From Massilia eurypsychrophila (GTDB lineage: Bacteria > Pseudomonadota > Gammaproteobacteria > Burkholderiales > Burkholderiaceae_D), in contig NZ_PDOC01000004.1 of NCBI RefSeq assembly GCF_002760655.1, forward strand, positions 1-64,000: a stretch of DNA of 64,000 bases, given 5' to 3'. Positions within the stretch are counted from its first letter, which is position 1. Each line of letters begins with the position of its first letter. The notes beneath the pieces were generated by a model. That model was given only the letters and a program-made list of their open reading frames with translations, ran no database searches and was not told the origin of the DNA. Below are positions 46,501 through 55,785 of the stretch, piece after piece. The position numbers and the translations under genes are program-made.

Positions 46501-48495
46501 CTAGCCGCGGCGGCCGCGCCGCGGCAGGCCATGGTCGGCGCCGCGCGGACCTTGCGGGCCCTGCGGACGGCGTGCCGAACCGGCGTTGCCGAAGCCAAAG
46601 GTCGTTTGCAGCGGATCCGGCTGGCGAGCACCTTTCGGACCGCCGGCACCACCGCCGCCGCCTGCCGACTGGCCCGGACGCCCGCCCGGACGACCCTGTC
46701 CCTGCGGCCGGCCACCCTGGCCACCACCTTCGGGACGGCCCTGGCCTTGCGGCCGGCCCTGGCCCTGGCCCTGGCCCTGCGGACGCCCTTGGCCGCCGCC
46801 GGCGGTCGGATGGCCGCCCGGCATGCCGCCGAAACCGGCACCGACCGGCGCTGCCTGGGGACGCCCGCCCGGGCGGCCACCGCGGCCACGGCCGTTCGGC
46901 GGACCGAAAGGATCGGCGTTGCGGTTGGCGTCGACACGGTCGATGCGGTTGCCGTCGTTGCGCGAGTCTTCGTCGAGCACGCGCGGGGTGGCCGGGCCAC
47001 GGCCCTTGGCGCCGGAACTGCGCGCCTCGGGCGCGGCACGTTCACCCTTGTCGGCTTTCTTCTCGACGCCGAACGCGGTCAACAGCGCGCGCACGTCGTT
47101 TTCTTCCAGTTCTTCCCAACGGCCGCGCTTCAGGCCGCTTGGCAGGGTCATCGCGCCGTAACGGGTACGGATCAGGCGCGAGACGGTCAGGCCGATCGCC
47201 TCGAACATGCGGCGCACCTCGCGGTTGCGGCCTTCGCCGATGACCACGCGGTACCACTTGTTGATGCCTTCGCCGCCGCCATCGGCGATCTTGGTGAAGG
47301 AGGCCACGCCGTCGTCGAGCTCGACGCCGGCCAGCAGCTTCTGGCGCATGCCTTCTTCCAGCTCGCCGAGCGTACGCACGGCGTATTCACGGTCGATGTT
47401 GTAGCGCGGGTGCATCAGCCGGTTGGCCAGGTCGCCCGAGGTCGTAAAGATCAGCAAGCCTTCGGTGTTGAAGTCGAGGCGGCCGACGGCCAGCCACTTG
47501 CCGGCCTTCATGGTCGGCAGGCGGTCGAACACCGACGGCCGGCCTTCCGGGTCGTCATGGCTGACGATTTCGCCGGCCGGTTTGTGGTACACCAGCACGC
47601 GCGGCGGCTTGGTGCTGACCTTGCGGTGCACCAGCTTGCCGTTGATGCGTACCGCGTCCGACGGCAAGATGCGCTGGCCGATGTGGGCCGGCTCACCGTT
47701 GACCGAGACGCGGCCGGCGACGATCATGTCTTCCATGTCGCGGCGCGAACCGAGGCCCGCTTCGGCCAGCACCTTGTGCAATTTCGGCGCGTCGTCGTCG
47801 CTCGTCAGGTCGCGCTTGGCAGGCTTGGACGGCTGCGCACGGCCGCCGTCGTTGGCGTCGTAGGCGTCGGACGTCACGTACGAGAACGCCGCATCGGCGT
47901 CGTAGTTGCTGGTCTTCTTGTGGTGCTGCAGGCCGGGATTGCCCTTCTTGTTCTTTTTCTGGCGGATCTTGCCGTCGGAAATGCGCTCCGGGCGCGGACC
48001 GCGCGGCGGGCGCGCTTCGGCGCCTTCGACCGGCTCGGCGGTGGCGATCGCCTCGGCACTGTTGTCAGCTGGCGCAGGCGCCACGCGCGGTTCGCGCATC
48101 TGGCGCTCGGCGCGCATCTGGCGCGGGCCGCGCGGCGGACGCGGGCCACGCTCCTGGCGCGGCGCATCGGCGCTGTCGCCGCGCTCGGCCGGCTCGGTGA
48201 TGGCGGCGGCGGATACTTCTGGCTTGGCAACCTGCACCTTGACGTTGCGCGGCTTGCGGGCAACGACGGGCATGTCCGCCTCGGCCGCGGCTGCGGCCGG
48301 CTGCGCCGCCGACGCGTCGCCGTCGGCCGGCGTCGCTTTCGGCGCGGCGGCCTTGCGGGCGCGCGGCGGCGCGATACCTGCCGCGGTGTCGGCCTCGATC
48401 TGGGCCTTGGTGCGGCGCTTCGGCTTGGCCGCTACGGCCTCGTCCTTGCCGGCCATGTCGGCGGCATCTGTCTCTGTTGGTTTAGTTGGATTCAT
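46501..48495 (-). CDS. rluB: 23S rRNA pseudouridine(2605) synthase RluB, with long disordered tails
   Basis: 664 residues. N-terminal 220 residues are Ala/Pro/Arg-rich with repeated [10 protein letters not shown] words. An S4 domain follows ([20 protein letters not shown], about 238-285). The pseudouridine synthase core has [11 protein letters not shown] with the catalytic Asp (about 340). The last 150 residues are Gly/Arg/Gln-rich, with repeated [11 protein letters not shown] and [13 protein letters not shown]. coli RluB is about 291 residues, so the tails double its size. Overlaps the scpB stop by 14 bases. Confidence 0.92.
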   Translation of the reverse strand: MNPTKPTETDAADMAGKDEAVAAKPKRRTKAQIEADTAAGIAPPRARKAAAPKATPADGDASAAQPAAAAAEADMPVVARKPRNVKVQVAKPEVSAAAITEPAERGDSADAPRQERGPRPPRGPRQMRAERQMREPRVAPAPADNSAEAIATAEPVEGAEARPPRGPRPERISDGKIRQKKNKKGNPGLQHHKKTSNYDADAAFSYVTSDAYDANDGGRAQPSKPAKRDLTSDDDAPKLHKVLAEAGLGSRRDMEDMIVAGRVSVNGEPAHIGQRILPSDAVRINGKLVHRKVSTKPPRVLVYHKPAGEIVSHDDPEGRPSVFDRLPTMKAGKWLAVGRLDFNTEGLLIFTTSGDLANRLMHPRYNIDREYAVRTLGELEEGMRQKLLAGVELDDGVASFTKIADGGGEGINKWYRVVIGEGRNREVRRMFEAIGLTVSRLIRTRYGAMTLPSGLKRGRWEELEENDVRALLTAFGVEKKADKGERAAPEARSSGAKGRGPATPRVLDEDSRNDGNRIDRVDANRNADPFGPPNGRGRGGRPGGRPQAAPVGAGFGGMPGGHPTAGGGQGRPQGQGQGQGRPQGQGRPEGGGQGGRPQGQGRPGGRPGQSAGGGGGAGGPKGARQPDPLQTTFGFGNAGSARRPQGPQGPRGADHGLPRRGRRG

Positions 48496-49264
48496 CGTTC
48501 GTTCTTGGTTGTTGACCAGTCGCAGCGTCAACCGGATTCTCTGGCGCAGGGTCGTGTGTTGGGACTTCAACCGGAATTTCCACCGGTGAAGTGTCAGGGC
48601 CGGGCGTATCGTCACTGCCGCCTGCGCCGTCGGTGGCGGCCATCGGGGCCGCCGCTTTGTCAAAATTTTCCTGCAAGGCCGCTTCCAGCGCCTCCATCTC
48701 GAGGCCGCTGCCGCGCATGTCGGCCACTTCCTGCAGCGGCGGCAATTGCGACAAGGTCGCCAGGCCAAGGTCGTCGAGGAACTGCTTCGTCGTGCCCAGC
48801 AACGCCGGGCGGCCGATTACTTCGCGGTAACCCAGCACGTCGACCCAGCCGCGGTCTTCCAGCATCTTGATCGTCTGCGAGTTGACGGCCACGCCGCGAA
48901 TCTCCTCGATGTCGCCACGCGTGACGGGCTGGCGGTAAGCAATGATCGCCAGCGTCTCGAGCGTGGCGCGCGAATACTTCGGCGGCTTTTCCGGACTCAG
49001 GCGATCGAGGTACTGCTTCATTTCGGGCCGGCTCTGGAAGCGCCAGCCGGTTGCCAGGCTGACGACCTCGATGCCGCGCCGATCCCAGTCGTGGCGCAAT
49101 TCTTCGAGCATCAGCTTGATGGTGTCGGCGCCGACGCCGGCGCCCATCGGGCGGCCGTTGTCGTCGACATCGACGAACAGCTTTTTCATGCCGTGGATCG
49201 ACAGCGGCTCGCGGGCGCACAGCAAGGCGGTTTCGAGGACTCTTTTAGCCTCATCAGTATTCAT
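48482..49264 (-). CDS. scpB: Segregation and condensation protein B
   Basis: Winged-helix partner of the Smc-ScpA condensin, which helps chromosome segregation. 260 residues. [23 protein letters not shown] starts the first winged helix, and [28 protein letters not shown] is the family signature. The C-terminal 60 residues are Pro/Asp-rich and disordered. ATG 49264 is preferred over an in-frame extension of the open frame to 49468. Gene overlap with rluB implies co-translation. Confidence 0.95.
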   Translation of the reverse strand: MNTDEAKRVLETALLCAREPLSIHGMKKLFVDVDDNGRPMGAGVGADTIKLMLEELRHDWDRRGIEVVSLATGWRFQSRPEMKQYLDRLSPEKPPKYSRATLETLAIIAYRQPVTRGDIEEIRGVAVNSQTIKMLEDRGWVDVLGYREVIGRPALLGTTKQFLDDLGLATLSQLPPLQEVADMRGSGLEMEALEAALQENFDKAAAPMAATDGAGGSDDTPGPDTSPVEIPVEVPTHDPAPENPVDAATGQQPRTNDESN

Positions 49265-49629
49265 AACGATGTCGTCAGCGGATCTTGCAATGCCATGCAA
49301 AGAAAATATCAAACAAAAACCACTCAACGAACCGCGGCGACCGTCATCGAATGAGGCCGATTGGTACACAAAATTCGTTGAAACTGGAATCCGTTGCCGG
49401 GGCCGGAATGCGGCTGGCAGGATGGTACTGGTGGCGAGATCCGTACCCGGCCACACGGCTTTCCGCACACCTGGCGGGTCGCAAGCCGTTGATTTTCAAG
49501 CGGAACGCTTCGTCACGGGAGGCGCCGGGAGACCAGGCTCAGGGCGCGCGCCGCAGCAACGATCGACATCGTCTCTTCAAAACTGCGGCCATTGTACCTG
49601 ATAAAACGGCGAATGTGACAATCGGCGCG
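49265..49629. other. 365-bp region between scpB and glk
   Basis: No gene supported. It must hold the scpB promoter. A GGCGCG/CGCGCC hairpin at 49624-49640 overlaps the glk stop and may help to end its transcript, though it lacks a T-run. Confidence 0.4.
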
Positions 49630-50667
49630 CTAGCACGCGCCGGGCGTTGTTGCAAGCTTGTCGGCGAGAATTGCCGATACGCCGAGGAAAGCCGGGTACT
49701 CGGCAGTGATGACGAAGGTCGGCACTTGCGCAAGGTAGTTGACGAAGCGCCCCTTCTGCTCGAAGCGGGCACGAAACGACGAGCGTGCAAAACGCTCGCC
49801 CAGGCGCGGAACGATGCCGCCGCCTATATAGATGCCGCCCTGCGCGCCGAGCGTGATGGCGAGGTTGCCGGCAACGGTGCCGAGCATGCCGCAGAACGCC
49901 TCGATGACCTGGTCGCACAGCGCGCATTCGCCGGCCAGCGCGCGCCGCACGATCTCGGCCACGCCGAGCCGTTCGTCGGGCCGGCCGCCGTGGTGGGCCA
50001 GCGCCCGGTAGATCAGTTCGATGCCGACGCCCGACAGCAGCCGCTCAGCCGACACATGGTCGAACTCGGTCCAGGCGAAGCGCAGGATCGCCAGTTCGGC
50101 GTCGCTGGCGGGCGAAAACGTCACGTGGCCGCCCTCGCTGCGCAGCGCGCTCCAGCCGTCGCCGGCCGGAATCAGGCCGGAAACGCCGAGACCGGTGCCG
50201 GCGCCGAGCAAGCCGAGCGCGGCATGTGCGCGGGCGGCGCCGCCGCCGACCTGGCGCTTCTGCTGTGCGCCAAGGTGCGGCAAGGCGCAGGCCAGTGCGC
50301 TGAAGTCGTTGACGACGAGCAGCGTGTCGAAGCCGCATTCCTGCTGCAGGCCTGCGATCGAAAACTCCCAATGGTGGTTGGTCATGCGCACCAGGTCGCC
50401 GTCGACCGGATTGGCGATGGCGATCGCGGCGTGGCGGATCTGCCCGGCGCCGGCCAGTTCCGGCAACTGCAGGTAGGCGCGCAGGGCCGCGGCCAGGGTC
50501 GAGTAGCCGCCGCACGGCAATACGGCGATGCGCTCGATGCTGCCGGCGCCTGTTTCCAGCGCGAAGCGGGCGTTGGTGCCGCCGATATCGGCCAGCAGGC
50601 GCGGGCCGTCGGCATGGGCAATGGAGGTGGCGGATGGGGGCGGCGCGGCCTGAAGCTGAACGGTCAT
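49630..50667 (-). CDS. glk: Glucokinase
   Basis: Phosphorylates glucose to glucose 6-phosphate with ATP. 345 residues from ATG 50667. [14 protein letters not shown] is the ATP phosphate motif, and [17 protein letters not shown] holds the catalytic Asp. [14 protein letters not shown] and [11 protein letters not shown] are the substrate loops. It is the bacterial Glk (ASKHA) type without a ROK zinc motif. Stands alone between scpB and the DedA-rhodanese gene. Confidence 0.95.
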   Translation of the reverse strand: MTVQLQAAPPPSATSIAHADGPRLLADIGGTNARFALETGAGSIERIAVLPCGGYSTLAAALRAYLQLPELAGAGQIRHAAIAIANPVDGDLVRMTNHHWEFSIAGLQQECGFDTLLVVNDFSALACALPHLGAQQKRQVGGGAARAHAALGLLGAGTGLGVSGLIPAGDGWSALRSEGGHVTFSPASDAELAILRFAWTEFDHVSAERLLSGVGIELIYRALAHHGGRPDERLGVAEIVRRALAGECALCDQVIEAFCGMLGTVAGNLAITLGAQGGIYIGGGIVPRLGERFARSSFRARFEQKGRFVNYLAQVPTFVITAEYPAFLGVSAILADKLATTPGAC

Positions 50668-50803
50668 GGTCGAAAAGGAAAAAGTGACCACCAAGCTTAA
50701 GGACTTCTTGCCGCAGATGCAAGCAATCTTTGTAGTTTAGGTACAGCGATGGAAAGACAATAGCTTAACTCGCTCCGGCGTGGACCAACAATACGTAGTC
50801 AAG

Positions 50804-51730
50804 CTACGTGCCAGTCGCCTTGTGGTGCGCGTTCCAGGCATCGAGCCCGCCGTGCAGCGCCCGGGCCCGGTGAAAGCCGTTGGCGAGGAATTGCCGGGCG
50901 ACCTGGGTGGCGGTGACGTCGTTGGGGCAGCTGCAATAGACGACGATGTGGCTGTCCTTGTCGAGCGCGGTCATCAGTTCGCCGGTTGTGCAGTCGAGGT
51001 AGTTCAACGAGCCCGGAATCGCCGCCTCGAGCTGTTGGGCGGTCAGGCTGCGGGCGTCGATGATGACCGGCGCCTGGCCGCCGTCGAGCAAGGAGTGCAA
51101 TTCATGCATGTCGATGCGCTCGACCGGCTGCAGGCGCAGGAAGCGGCGCCGCTCGAGATACTTGTACAGCACGAACAGCACGAGCAGGCCGGCCAGCGTC
51201 GACAAGGCAGCGCCGCCCATCGTCTCGAGCGACGCCAGCAGCCGGTCGACGCTTTTGTGGAACCACATGCCGGCGCCGACGCCGACGCTGCTCCACAGCA
51301 GGCTGCCGGTAAAGCTGAACGCCAAAAACCGCGGCGTGCTGGTGCCCATCGCACCGGCCAGCGGCGGGCCGACCGCGTTAAATCCGGGGATGAACTTGGC
51401 CACGATCAATGACTTGATGCCGTAGCGGTGGAACTTGTCTTCGGTCTGGCTGACGCAGACATCGGGCGACAACGATATCTTGCACAGCAGCCGCAGCACG
51501 CGCTTGCCGTAGAAGCGCCCGGCGCGAAACCAGAAGAAGTCGCTGAGCATGCAGGCGGCGAGCGCGGCGGCAAGACAGGCGGGCCAGCTGATCTCGCCGC
51601 CGGCAGCGAGCGCGCCGGCCACGATCAGCAGCGGCATCGCGGGAATGGGCAGGCCGATCTGTTCGACCAGCACGACGGCGAAGACGATCAGCACGCCATA
51701 TTGCTGGATCAGGAGGATAAGTTCGGACAT
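50804..51730 (-). CDS. DedA-family membrane protein fused to a rhodanese domain
   Basis: 308 residues. Residues 1-200 are a DedA/SNARE-associated membrane domain with EQIGLPIPAMPLL, FFWFRAGRFYGKRVL and AKFIPGFNAVGPPLAGA; the conserved acidic, Arg and Pro residues of the family are there. Residues about 205-300 are a rhodanese fold, with VIIDARS and YCSCPND, where the first Cys is the expected active site. DedA proteins flip undecaprenyl phosphate or other phospholipids or maintain proton gradients. The fusion to rhodanese is unusual but known in Burkholderiales from memory. Cytoplasmic side for the rhodanese is likely. Confidence 0.9.
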   Translation of the reverse strand: MSELILLIQQYGVLIVFAVVLVEQIGLPIPAMPLLIVAGALAAGGEISWPACLAAALAACMLSDFFWFRAGRFYGKRVLRLLCKISLSPDVCVSQTEDKFHRYGIKSLIVAKFIPGFNAVGPPLAGAMGTSTPRFLAFSFTGSLLWSSVGVGAGMWFHKSVDRLLASLETMGGAALSTLAGLLVLFVLYKYLERRRFLRLQPVERIDMHELHSLLDGGQAPVIIDARSLTAQQLEAAIPGSLNYLDCTTGELMTALDKDSHIVVYCSCPNDVTATQVARQFLANGFHRARALHGGLDAWNAHHKATGT

Positions 51731-51766
51731 CTCACCATGGTAACGGAATCTTTACATCAGCGTTCC

Positions 51767-51788
51767 AAACCGGGTCAGAGCCGGTTTT
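51767..51788. repeat. Imperfect GGGTCAGA repeat hairpin
   Basis: AAACCGG...CCGGTTTT around GTCAGAG, a degenerate copy of the GGGTCAGACCC repeat, between the DedA-rhodanese start and the yejF stop. Confidence 0.5.
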
Positions 51789-51793
51789 GGCAT

Positions 51794-53479
51794 TCAGATG
51801 CCGCGCGGGATCGCACTGAGCAAGGTCTTGGTGTAGGCGTGCTGCGGGTTGCGGTAAAGCTCGTCGGAGTCGGCCAGTTCCACCACGCTGCCCTGGTGCA
51901 TCACCATCACCTGGTCGGCCATGTACTTGACCACCGACAGGTCGTGCGAGATGAAAATGTAGCTCATGCCGAGTTCATCCTGCAAATCCTGCAGCAGGTT
52001 CAGCACCTGGGCCTGCACCGACACGTCCAGCGCCGACACCGATTCGTCGCACACCAGGATCTCCGGCTTCATCGTCAGGCAGCGCGCGATCGCGATGCGC
52101 TGGCGCTGCCCGCCGGAAAACTCGTGCGGGTAGCGGTGGAACGCCTGCGCCGGCAAGCCGACTTTTTCCAGCAGGGCCTGCGCCATCGCGATGCGCTCGT
52201 TGTCGCCGGCGCCGATCCGGTGGATCCGCATCGGCTCGAGCAGGATCTGGCCGACGGTAAAGCGCGGATTGAGCGAGGCGTACGGGTTCTGGAAAATGAT
52301 CTGGATGCGCCGCTTGTACGGCATGTAGTCGCGCGCCGGCATCGAGATCAGGTCGCGCCCTTCGAACATGGCAGTGCCGGCGGTGGCCTGGTGCAGCCGC
52401 AGCAAGGTCAGGCCGACGGTGGTCTTGCCGGAGCCAGATTCGCCCACCACGCCGAGCGTCTTGCCGCGCGCCAAGGTGAACGAGACGTCCTTGACGGCCT
52501 TGAACTCGCGCTTGCCGAACAGGCCGTCGCGCGTATAAAAACTTTTCGACAGCTTGTCGACCACCAGCAGCGGCACGTCGCCAGGTGCGCTGCCGCGGCT
52601 GCGCTGCGGCAGGTCGGCCACGGCGGCGCCGGCGATGTAGTCGTCGATCACCGGCAGGCGCATCGGCCGCTCGTCGAGGTTCGGGCGGCAATGCAGCAGC
52701 GCTTTCGTGTAATCGTCGGCCGGCTGCTCGAAGATCTGGCCCACCGGGCCCTCCTCGCGCACTTCGCCGTGGCGCATCACGATGACGCGGTCGGCAATTT
52801 CGCCCACCAGGGCGAGGTCGTGGGTGATGAACAGCACCGACATCTGGCGCTTTTTTTGCAGGTCGGCGATGAGGCCCATGATCTGCTTCTGGATCGTGAC
52901 GTCGAGCGCGGTGGTCGGCTCGTCGGCGATCAGCAGTTTGGGCTCGCAGGCAATCGCCATCGCGATCATCACGCGCTGCTGCTGGCCGCCCGACATCTGG
53001 CTCGGATAGGCGTCAATCTTGCGCTCGGGATCGGGGATGCCGACTTCGCCCAGCAGCGCCAGGGTGCGCGCCCTCGCCTGCCGGCGGTTCATGCCCATGT
53101 GCAGGCGCAGCACTTCGCCGATCTGGAAGCCCACCGTAAACACCGGGTTGAGCGAGGACATCGGCTCCTGGAAGATCATCGAGATGTCCTTGCCGCACAT
53201 GTTGCGGCGCTCAGCGGGCGACATTGTCAGCAGGTCGCGGCCGTTGAACAGGATGCTGCTGGCTGGGTCGACGACGCTGTTTTCGCGCGCCAGCAAGCCC
53301 ATCACTGCGAGCGAACTGACCGACTTGCCGCTGCCCGATTCGCCCACCAGCGCGACGGTGGCGTTGCGCGGCACGTCGAACGAGATGCCCTTGACGGCCT
53401 CGAAGCTGGTCTTCTTGTCGAGCCGGAACGAGACGCGCAGGTTGCGCACTTGCAGCAGCATGTTGTTATCTAGGGTCAT
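51794..53479 (-). CDS. yejF: Peptide ABC transporter, double ATPase subunit (YejF)
   Basis: 561 residues with two complete ATPase domains. Walker A copies are GESGSGKS (46-53) and GESGSGKT (about 346-353), and the signatures are MSGGQQQRVMIAMA and FSGGQRQRIAIARC. Each domain ends with the OppD/F-type C-terminal extension. It energises the YejB-YejE channel for peptide uptake, as in E. coli YejABEF (microcin C import). Starts 10 bases after the yejE stop. Confidence 0.95.
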   Translation of the reverse strand: MTLDNNMLLQVRNLRVSFRLDKKTSFEAVKGISFDVPRNATVALVGESGSGKSVSSLAVMGLLARENSVVDPASSILFNGRDLLTMSPAERRNMCGKDISMIFQEPMSSLNPVFTVGFQIGEVLRLHMGMNRRQARARTLALLGEVGIPDPERKIDAYPSQMSGGQQQRVMIAMAIACEPKLLIADEPTTALDVTIQKQIMGLIADLQKKRQMSVLFITHDLALVGEIADRVIVMRHGEVREEGPVGQIFEQPADDYTKALLHCRPNLDERPMRLPVIDDYIAGAAVADLPQRSRGSAPGDVPLLVVDKLSKSFYTRDGLFGKREFKAVKDVSFTLARGKTLGVVGESGSGKTTVGLTLLRLHQATAGTAMFEGRDLISMPARDYMPYKRRIQIIFQNPYASLNPRFTVGQILLEPMRIHRIGAGDNERIAMAQALLEKVGLPAQAFHRYPHEFSGGQRQRIAIARCLTMKPEILVCDESVSALDVSVQAQVLNLLQDLQDELGMSYIFISHDLSVVKYMADQVMVMHQGSVVELADSDELYRNPQHAYTKTLLSAIPRGI

Positions 53480-53489
53480 GTGCCGCGCC

Positions 53490-54593
53490 TCATTTCAGTT
53501 TCGGGTCGAGCGCGTCGCGCAGCGCGTCGGTAAACAGCGAGAACGCCGTCACCAGCAGCGCCATCGCGGCCGCGGCGGCGGTCAGCTGCCACCACTTGCC
53601 GAGGATCAGTTCGTTTTGCGCCTCGTTCAGCATGCTGCCCCACGACACCACGCCGACCGGCACGCCGAAGCCGAGGAAGGACAGGATCACTTCGGCCTTG
53701 ATGAAGCCGACCACCAGGATCGACAACTGCACCAGCGCGACGTGGCTGACATTGGGGAAGATGTGCGAGAACATCTTGCGCCAGGTCGAGGCGCCGATGG
53801 CGTCGGCCGCCATCACGTATTCGCGCGCCTTGTGCTTCATGTACTCGGCGCGGATCAGGCGGTACGGCCCGGTCCAGCCGGTCAGGCCCAGGATCAGCAC
53901 GATGGTGGCGACGCCCTTTTGCTGCAGCACCGCGGCCACCGTCAGGATCATCAGGATCGACGGGATCGACGTGAAGATGCTGTAGAACCAGTTGAAGAAA
54001 TCGTCGACCACGCCGCCGTAGTAGCCGGACACGGCGCCGAACATCGTGCCGAGCGCGACGGCCAGGGTGGCGGCGACCAGGCCGACGACGATCGACGTCT
54101 CGGCGCCCTTGATGGTTTTCTTGATGATGTCGTGGCCCCACTTGTCGGCGCCGAACGGCAGCGTTTCGCGGCGCGCGGTCTGGGCGCCGGCGGCGCCTTG
54201 TGTGACGGCGCGCAGTTCGGCCATCTCGGCGGCGAGCGGATCGGTGACGCCGTACATGTCGAGCGCGGCAGAACCGGACTGCGCGCGGATCGCCTTGATA
54301 TCGGCTGCCAGCGGGTCGAACGGATTGTCGGGCACGGCGGCCTCTGGCGCGGCCGGCGACTTTTGCGCCAGGCCGCCGGCAGCGCCGGCAAAGTGCGGCG
54401 GCGCATAATTGACGCCGACTTCCTGTTCCCAGTCGGCCACGATCAGGCCGGTCGACGACAGCACCAGCATGGCCAGGAACGCCGCCACCACCGCCAGCGA
54501 CACCATCGCGACCTTGTCGCCGCGCAGCCGGCGCCAGGCAAGCGCCCACAGGCCGGGCGAAGTTGGTTGATTGGTCATGTGTTGTTCGGCCAT
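53490..54593 (-). CDS. yejE: Peptide ABC transporter permease (YejE)
   Basis: 367-residue inner-membrane permease with an N-terminal helix (LAWRRLRGDKVAMVSLAVVA) and a large periplasmic insert. The DppC/OppC-type core follows, with FGADKWGHDIIKKTIKGAE and the EAA-loop EYVMAADAIGASTWRKMFSH. The insert of about 110 residues after helix 1 is the YejE hallmark. Its ATG shares one base with the yejB stop (TGATG). Works with YejB to form the channel. Confidence 0.94.
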   Translation of the reverse strand: MAEQHMTNQPTSPGLWALAWRRLRGDKVAMVSLAVVAAFLAMLVLSSTGLIVADWEQEVGVNYAPPHFAGAAGGLAQKSPAAPEAAVPDNPFDPLAADIKAIRAQSGSAALDMYGVTDPLAAEMAELRAVTQGAAGAQTARRETLPFGADKWGHDIIKKTIKGAETSIVVGLVAATLAVALGTMFGAVSGYYGGVVDDFFNWFYSIFTSIPSILMILTVAAVLQQKGVATIVLILGLTGWTGPYRLIRAEYMKHKAREYVMAADAIGASTWRKMFSHIFPNVSHVALVQLSILVVGFIKAEVILSFLGFGVPVGVVSWGSMLNEAQNELILGKWWQLTAAAAAMALLVTAFSLFTDALRDALDPKLK

Positions 54594-55531
54594 CAGGAAA
54601 GTTGAACGCGCGGATCGACGGCCTGGTACATCAGGTCGGTCAGCAGGTTGAAAAACATCGTGGCGGCGGCGACGTAGACGGTGATCGCCTTAATAACCGG
54701 AAAATCGCTGCGCTCGACTGCCAGGATCACTTCGCGGCCGATGCCCGGGATGCCGAAGAAGCGTTCGAGCAGGAAGGCGCCGATCAGCAGCGCCGGCAGG
54801 TTCGACATGACGTGGGTAATGATCGGAATCGACGCGTTGCGCAGCACGTGGACCCACATGATGCGGCGTTCGCCGAGGCCCTTGGCGCGCGCGGTGCGCA
54901 CGTAGTCCTGGTTGGCCTCGTCGAGCACGAAGCTGCGGTACAGGCGCAGGGTCGGCGCGATCGACACTGCCAGGCCGATCAGGATCGGCAGCAGCGAATA
55001 GCGCAGCAGGTTTTCGCCGAAGCTCTCGCCCCAGCCCTGCACCGGGAACAGCCCCAGCTTGTAGGCGAAGCCGTACTGGAACACGATGATGTAGACCAGG
55101 ATGGAAATCGACATGCCGACGGTGCAGGCGATCATCACGGCGCGGTCGGTCAGCGAGCCGCGCACGAAGGCGATCGCCAGCGCCAGGGCGATGCCGAAAA
55201 ACGTTTCCAGGATCGTCAGCGGAATGAGCACCGTCAGCGACGGCCCCAGCCGGGTGGTGATGATGTTGGCGACCGATTCGCCGGTGGCCCACGAGTTGCC
55301 GAAGTCAAAGGTCAATATCTGCTTGACGAAGATCCACAGCTGCACGTAGTACGGCTGGTCGACGCCGAGCTGCTTGCGGATATTCGCGATCGCCTCCGCG
55401 TTCGACATCTTGCCCGCCAAAATATACGCCGGATCGCCGCCGACCCAGTTAAACAGCACGAACACGAGCACGACCACGCCGGCCATGGTGGGCAGCATCT
55501 GCCAGAGGCGGCGCAGGATATAGGCAAACAC
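54593..55531 (-). CDS. yejB: Peptide ABC transporter permease (YejB)
   Basis: 312-residue permease starting MFAYILRRLWQMLPTMAGVV, the DppB/OppB-type first helix. The EAA loop is QDYVRTARAKGLGERRIMWVH. The start is GTG 55531 with GGAG at 8 bases; the open frame goes on to 55594 but that part is inside the repeat array. Overlaps yejE by one base. A 214-bp repeat-filled gap separates it from yejA, so expression of the permease may differ from that of the binding protein. Confidence 0.93.
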   Translation of the reverse strand: MFAYILRRLWQMLPTMAGVVVLVFVLFNWVGGDPAYILAGKMSNAEAIANIRKQLGVDQPYYVQLWIFVKQILTFDFGNSWATGESVANIITTRLGPSLTVLIPLTILETFFGIALALAIAFVRGSLTDRAVMIACTVGMSISILVYIIVFQYGFAYKLGLFPVQGWGESFGENLLRYSLLPILIGLAVSIAPTLRLYRSFVLDEANQDYVRTARAKGLGERRIMWVHVLRNASIPIITHVMSNLPALLIGAFLLERFFGIPGIGREVILAVERSDFPVIKAITVYVAAATMFFNLLTDLMYQAVDPRVQLS

Positions 55532-55553
55532 GATAGGTGCTCCAATACAATTT

Positions 55554-55785
55554 GGGGTCAGACCCCATTCTAATTTGGCAGAAACCCCAAACAACTAAAT
55601 TAAATCGGGGTCAGACCCCAATGTAAATTGGCCAAACCCCAAAACAACTAAATTAAATTGGGGTCAGACCCGTTTTAAATTTTTTGTTGACCCGGCTTTC
55701 CGATGTTTTCTATCGAAGTGAAGTCGGTGGTGTACCACTGGCAACTCAACCGGGGTCAGACCCTTTTGAAGAAGGAACGGGTCTG
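55554..55785. repeat. 53-bp tandem repeats and GGGTCAGACCC boxes between yejA and yejB
   Basis: GGGGTCAGACCC starts at 55554, 55607 and 55660, a period of 53. The units share ACCCCAAA, ACAACTAAATTAAAT and the palindrome. Two more boxes follow at about 55752 (GGGGTCAGACCC) and 55778 (GGGTCTGGCCCCC), within the 3' end of yejA. Confidence 0.8.

Noticed and set aside
54563-55573. Plus-strand frame of more than 300 codons opposite the yej permeases
   Set aside because: His/Asp/Arg-rich shadow of yejB; the minus strand carries clear permease helices and EAA loops.
55554-55680. Possible CRISPR array
   Set aside because: The units are tandem repeats with similar, not unique, spacers and a palindromic box. 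There are no cas genes nearby.
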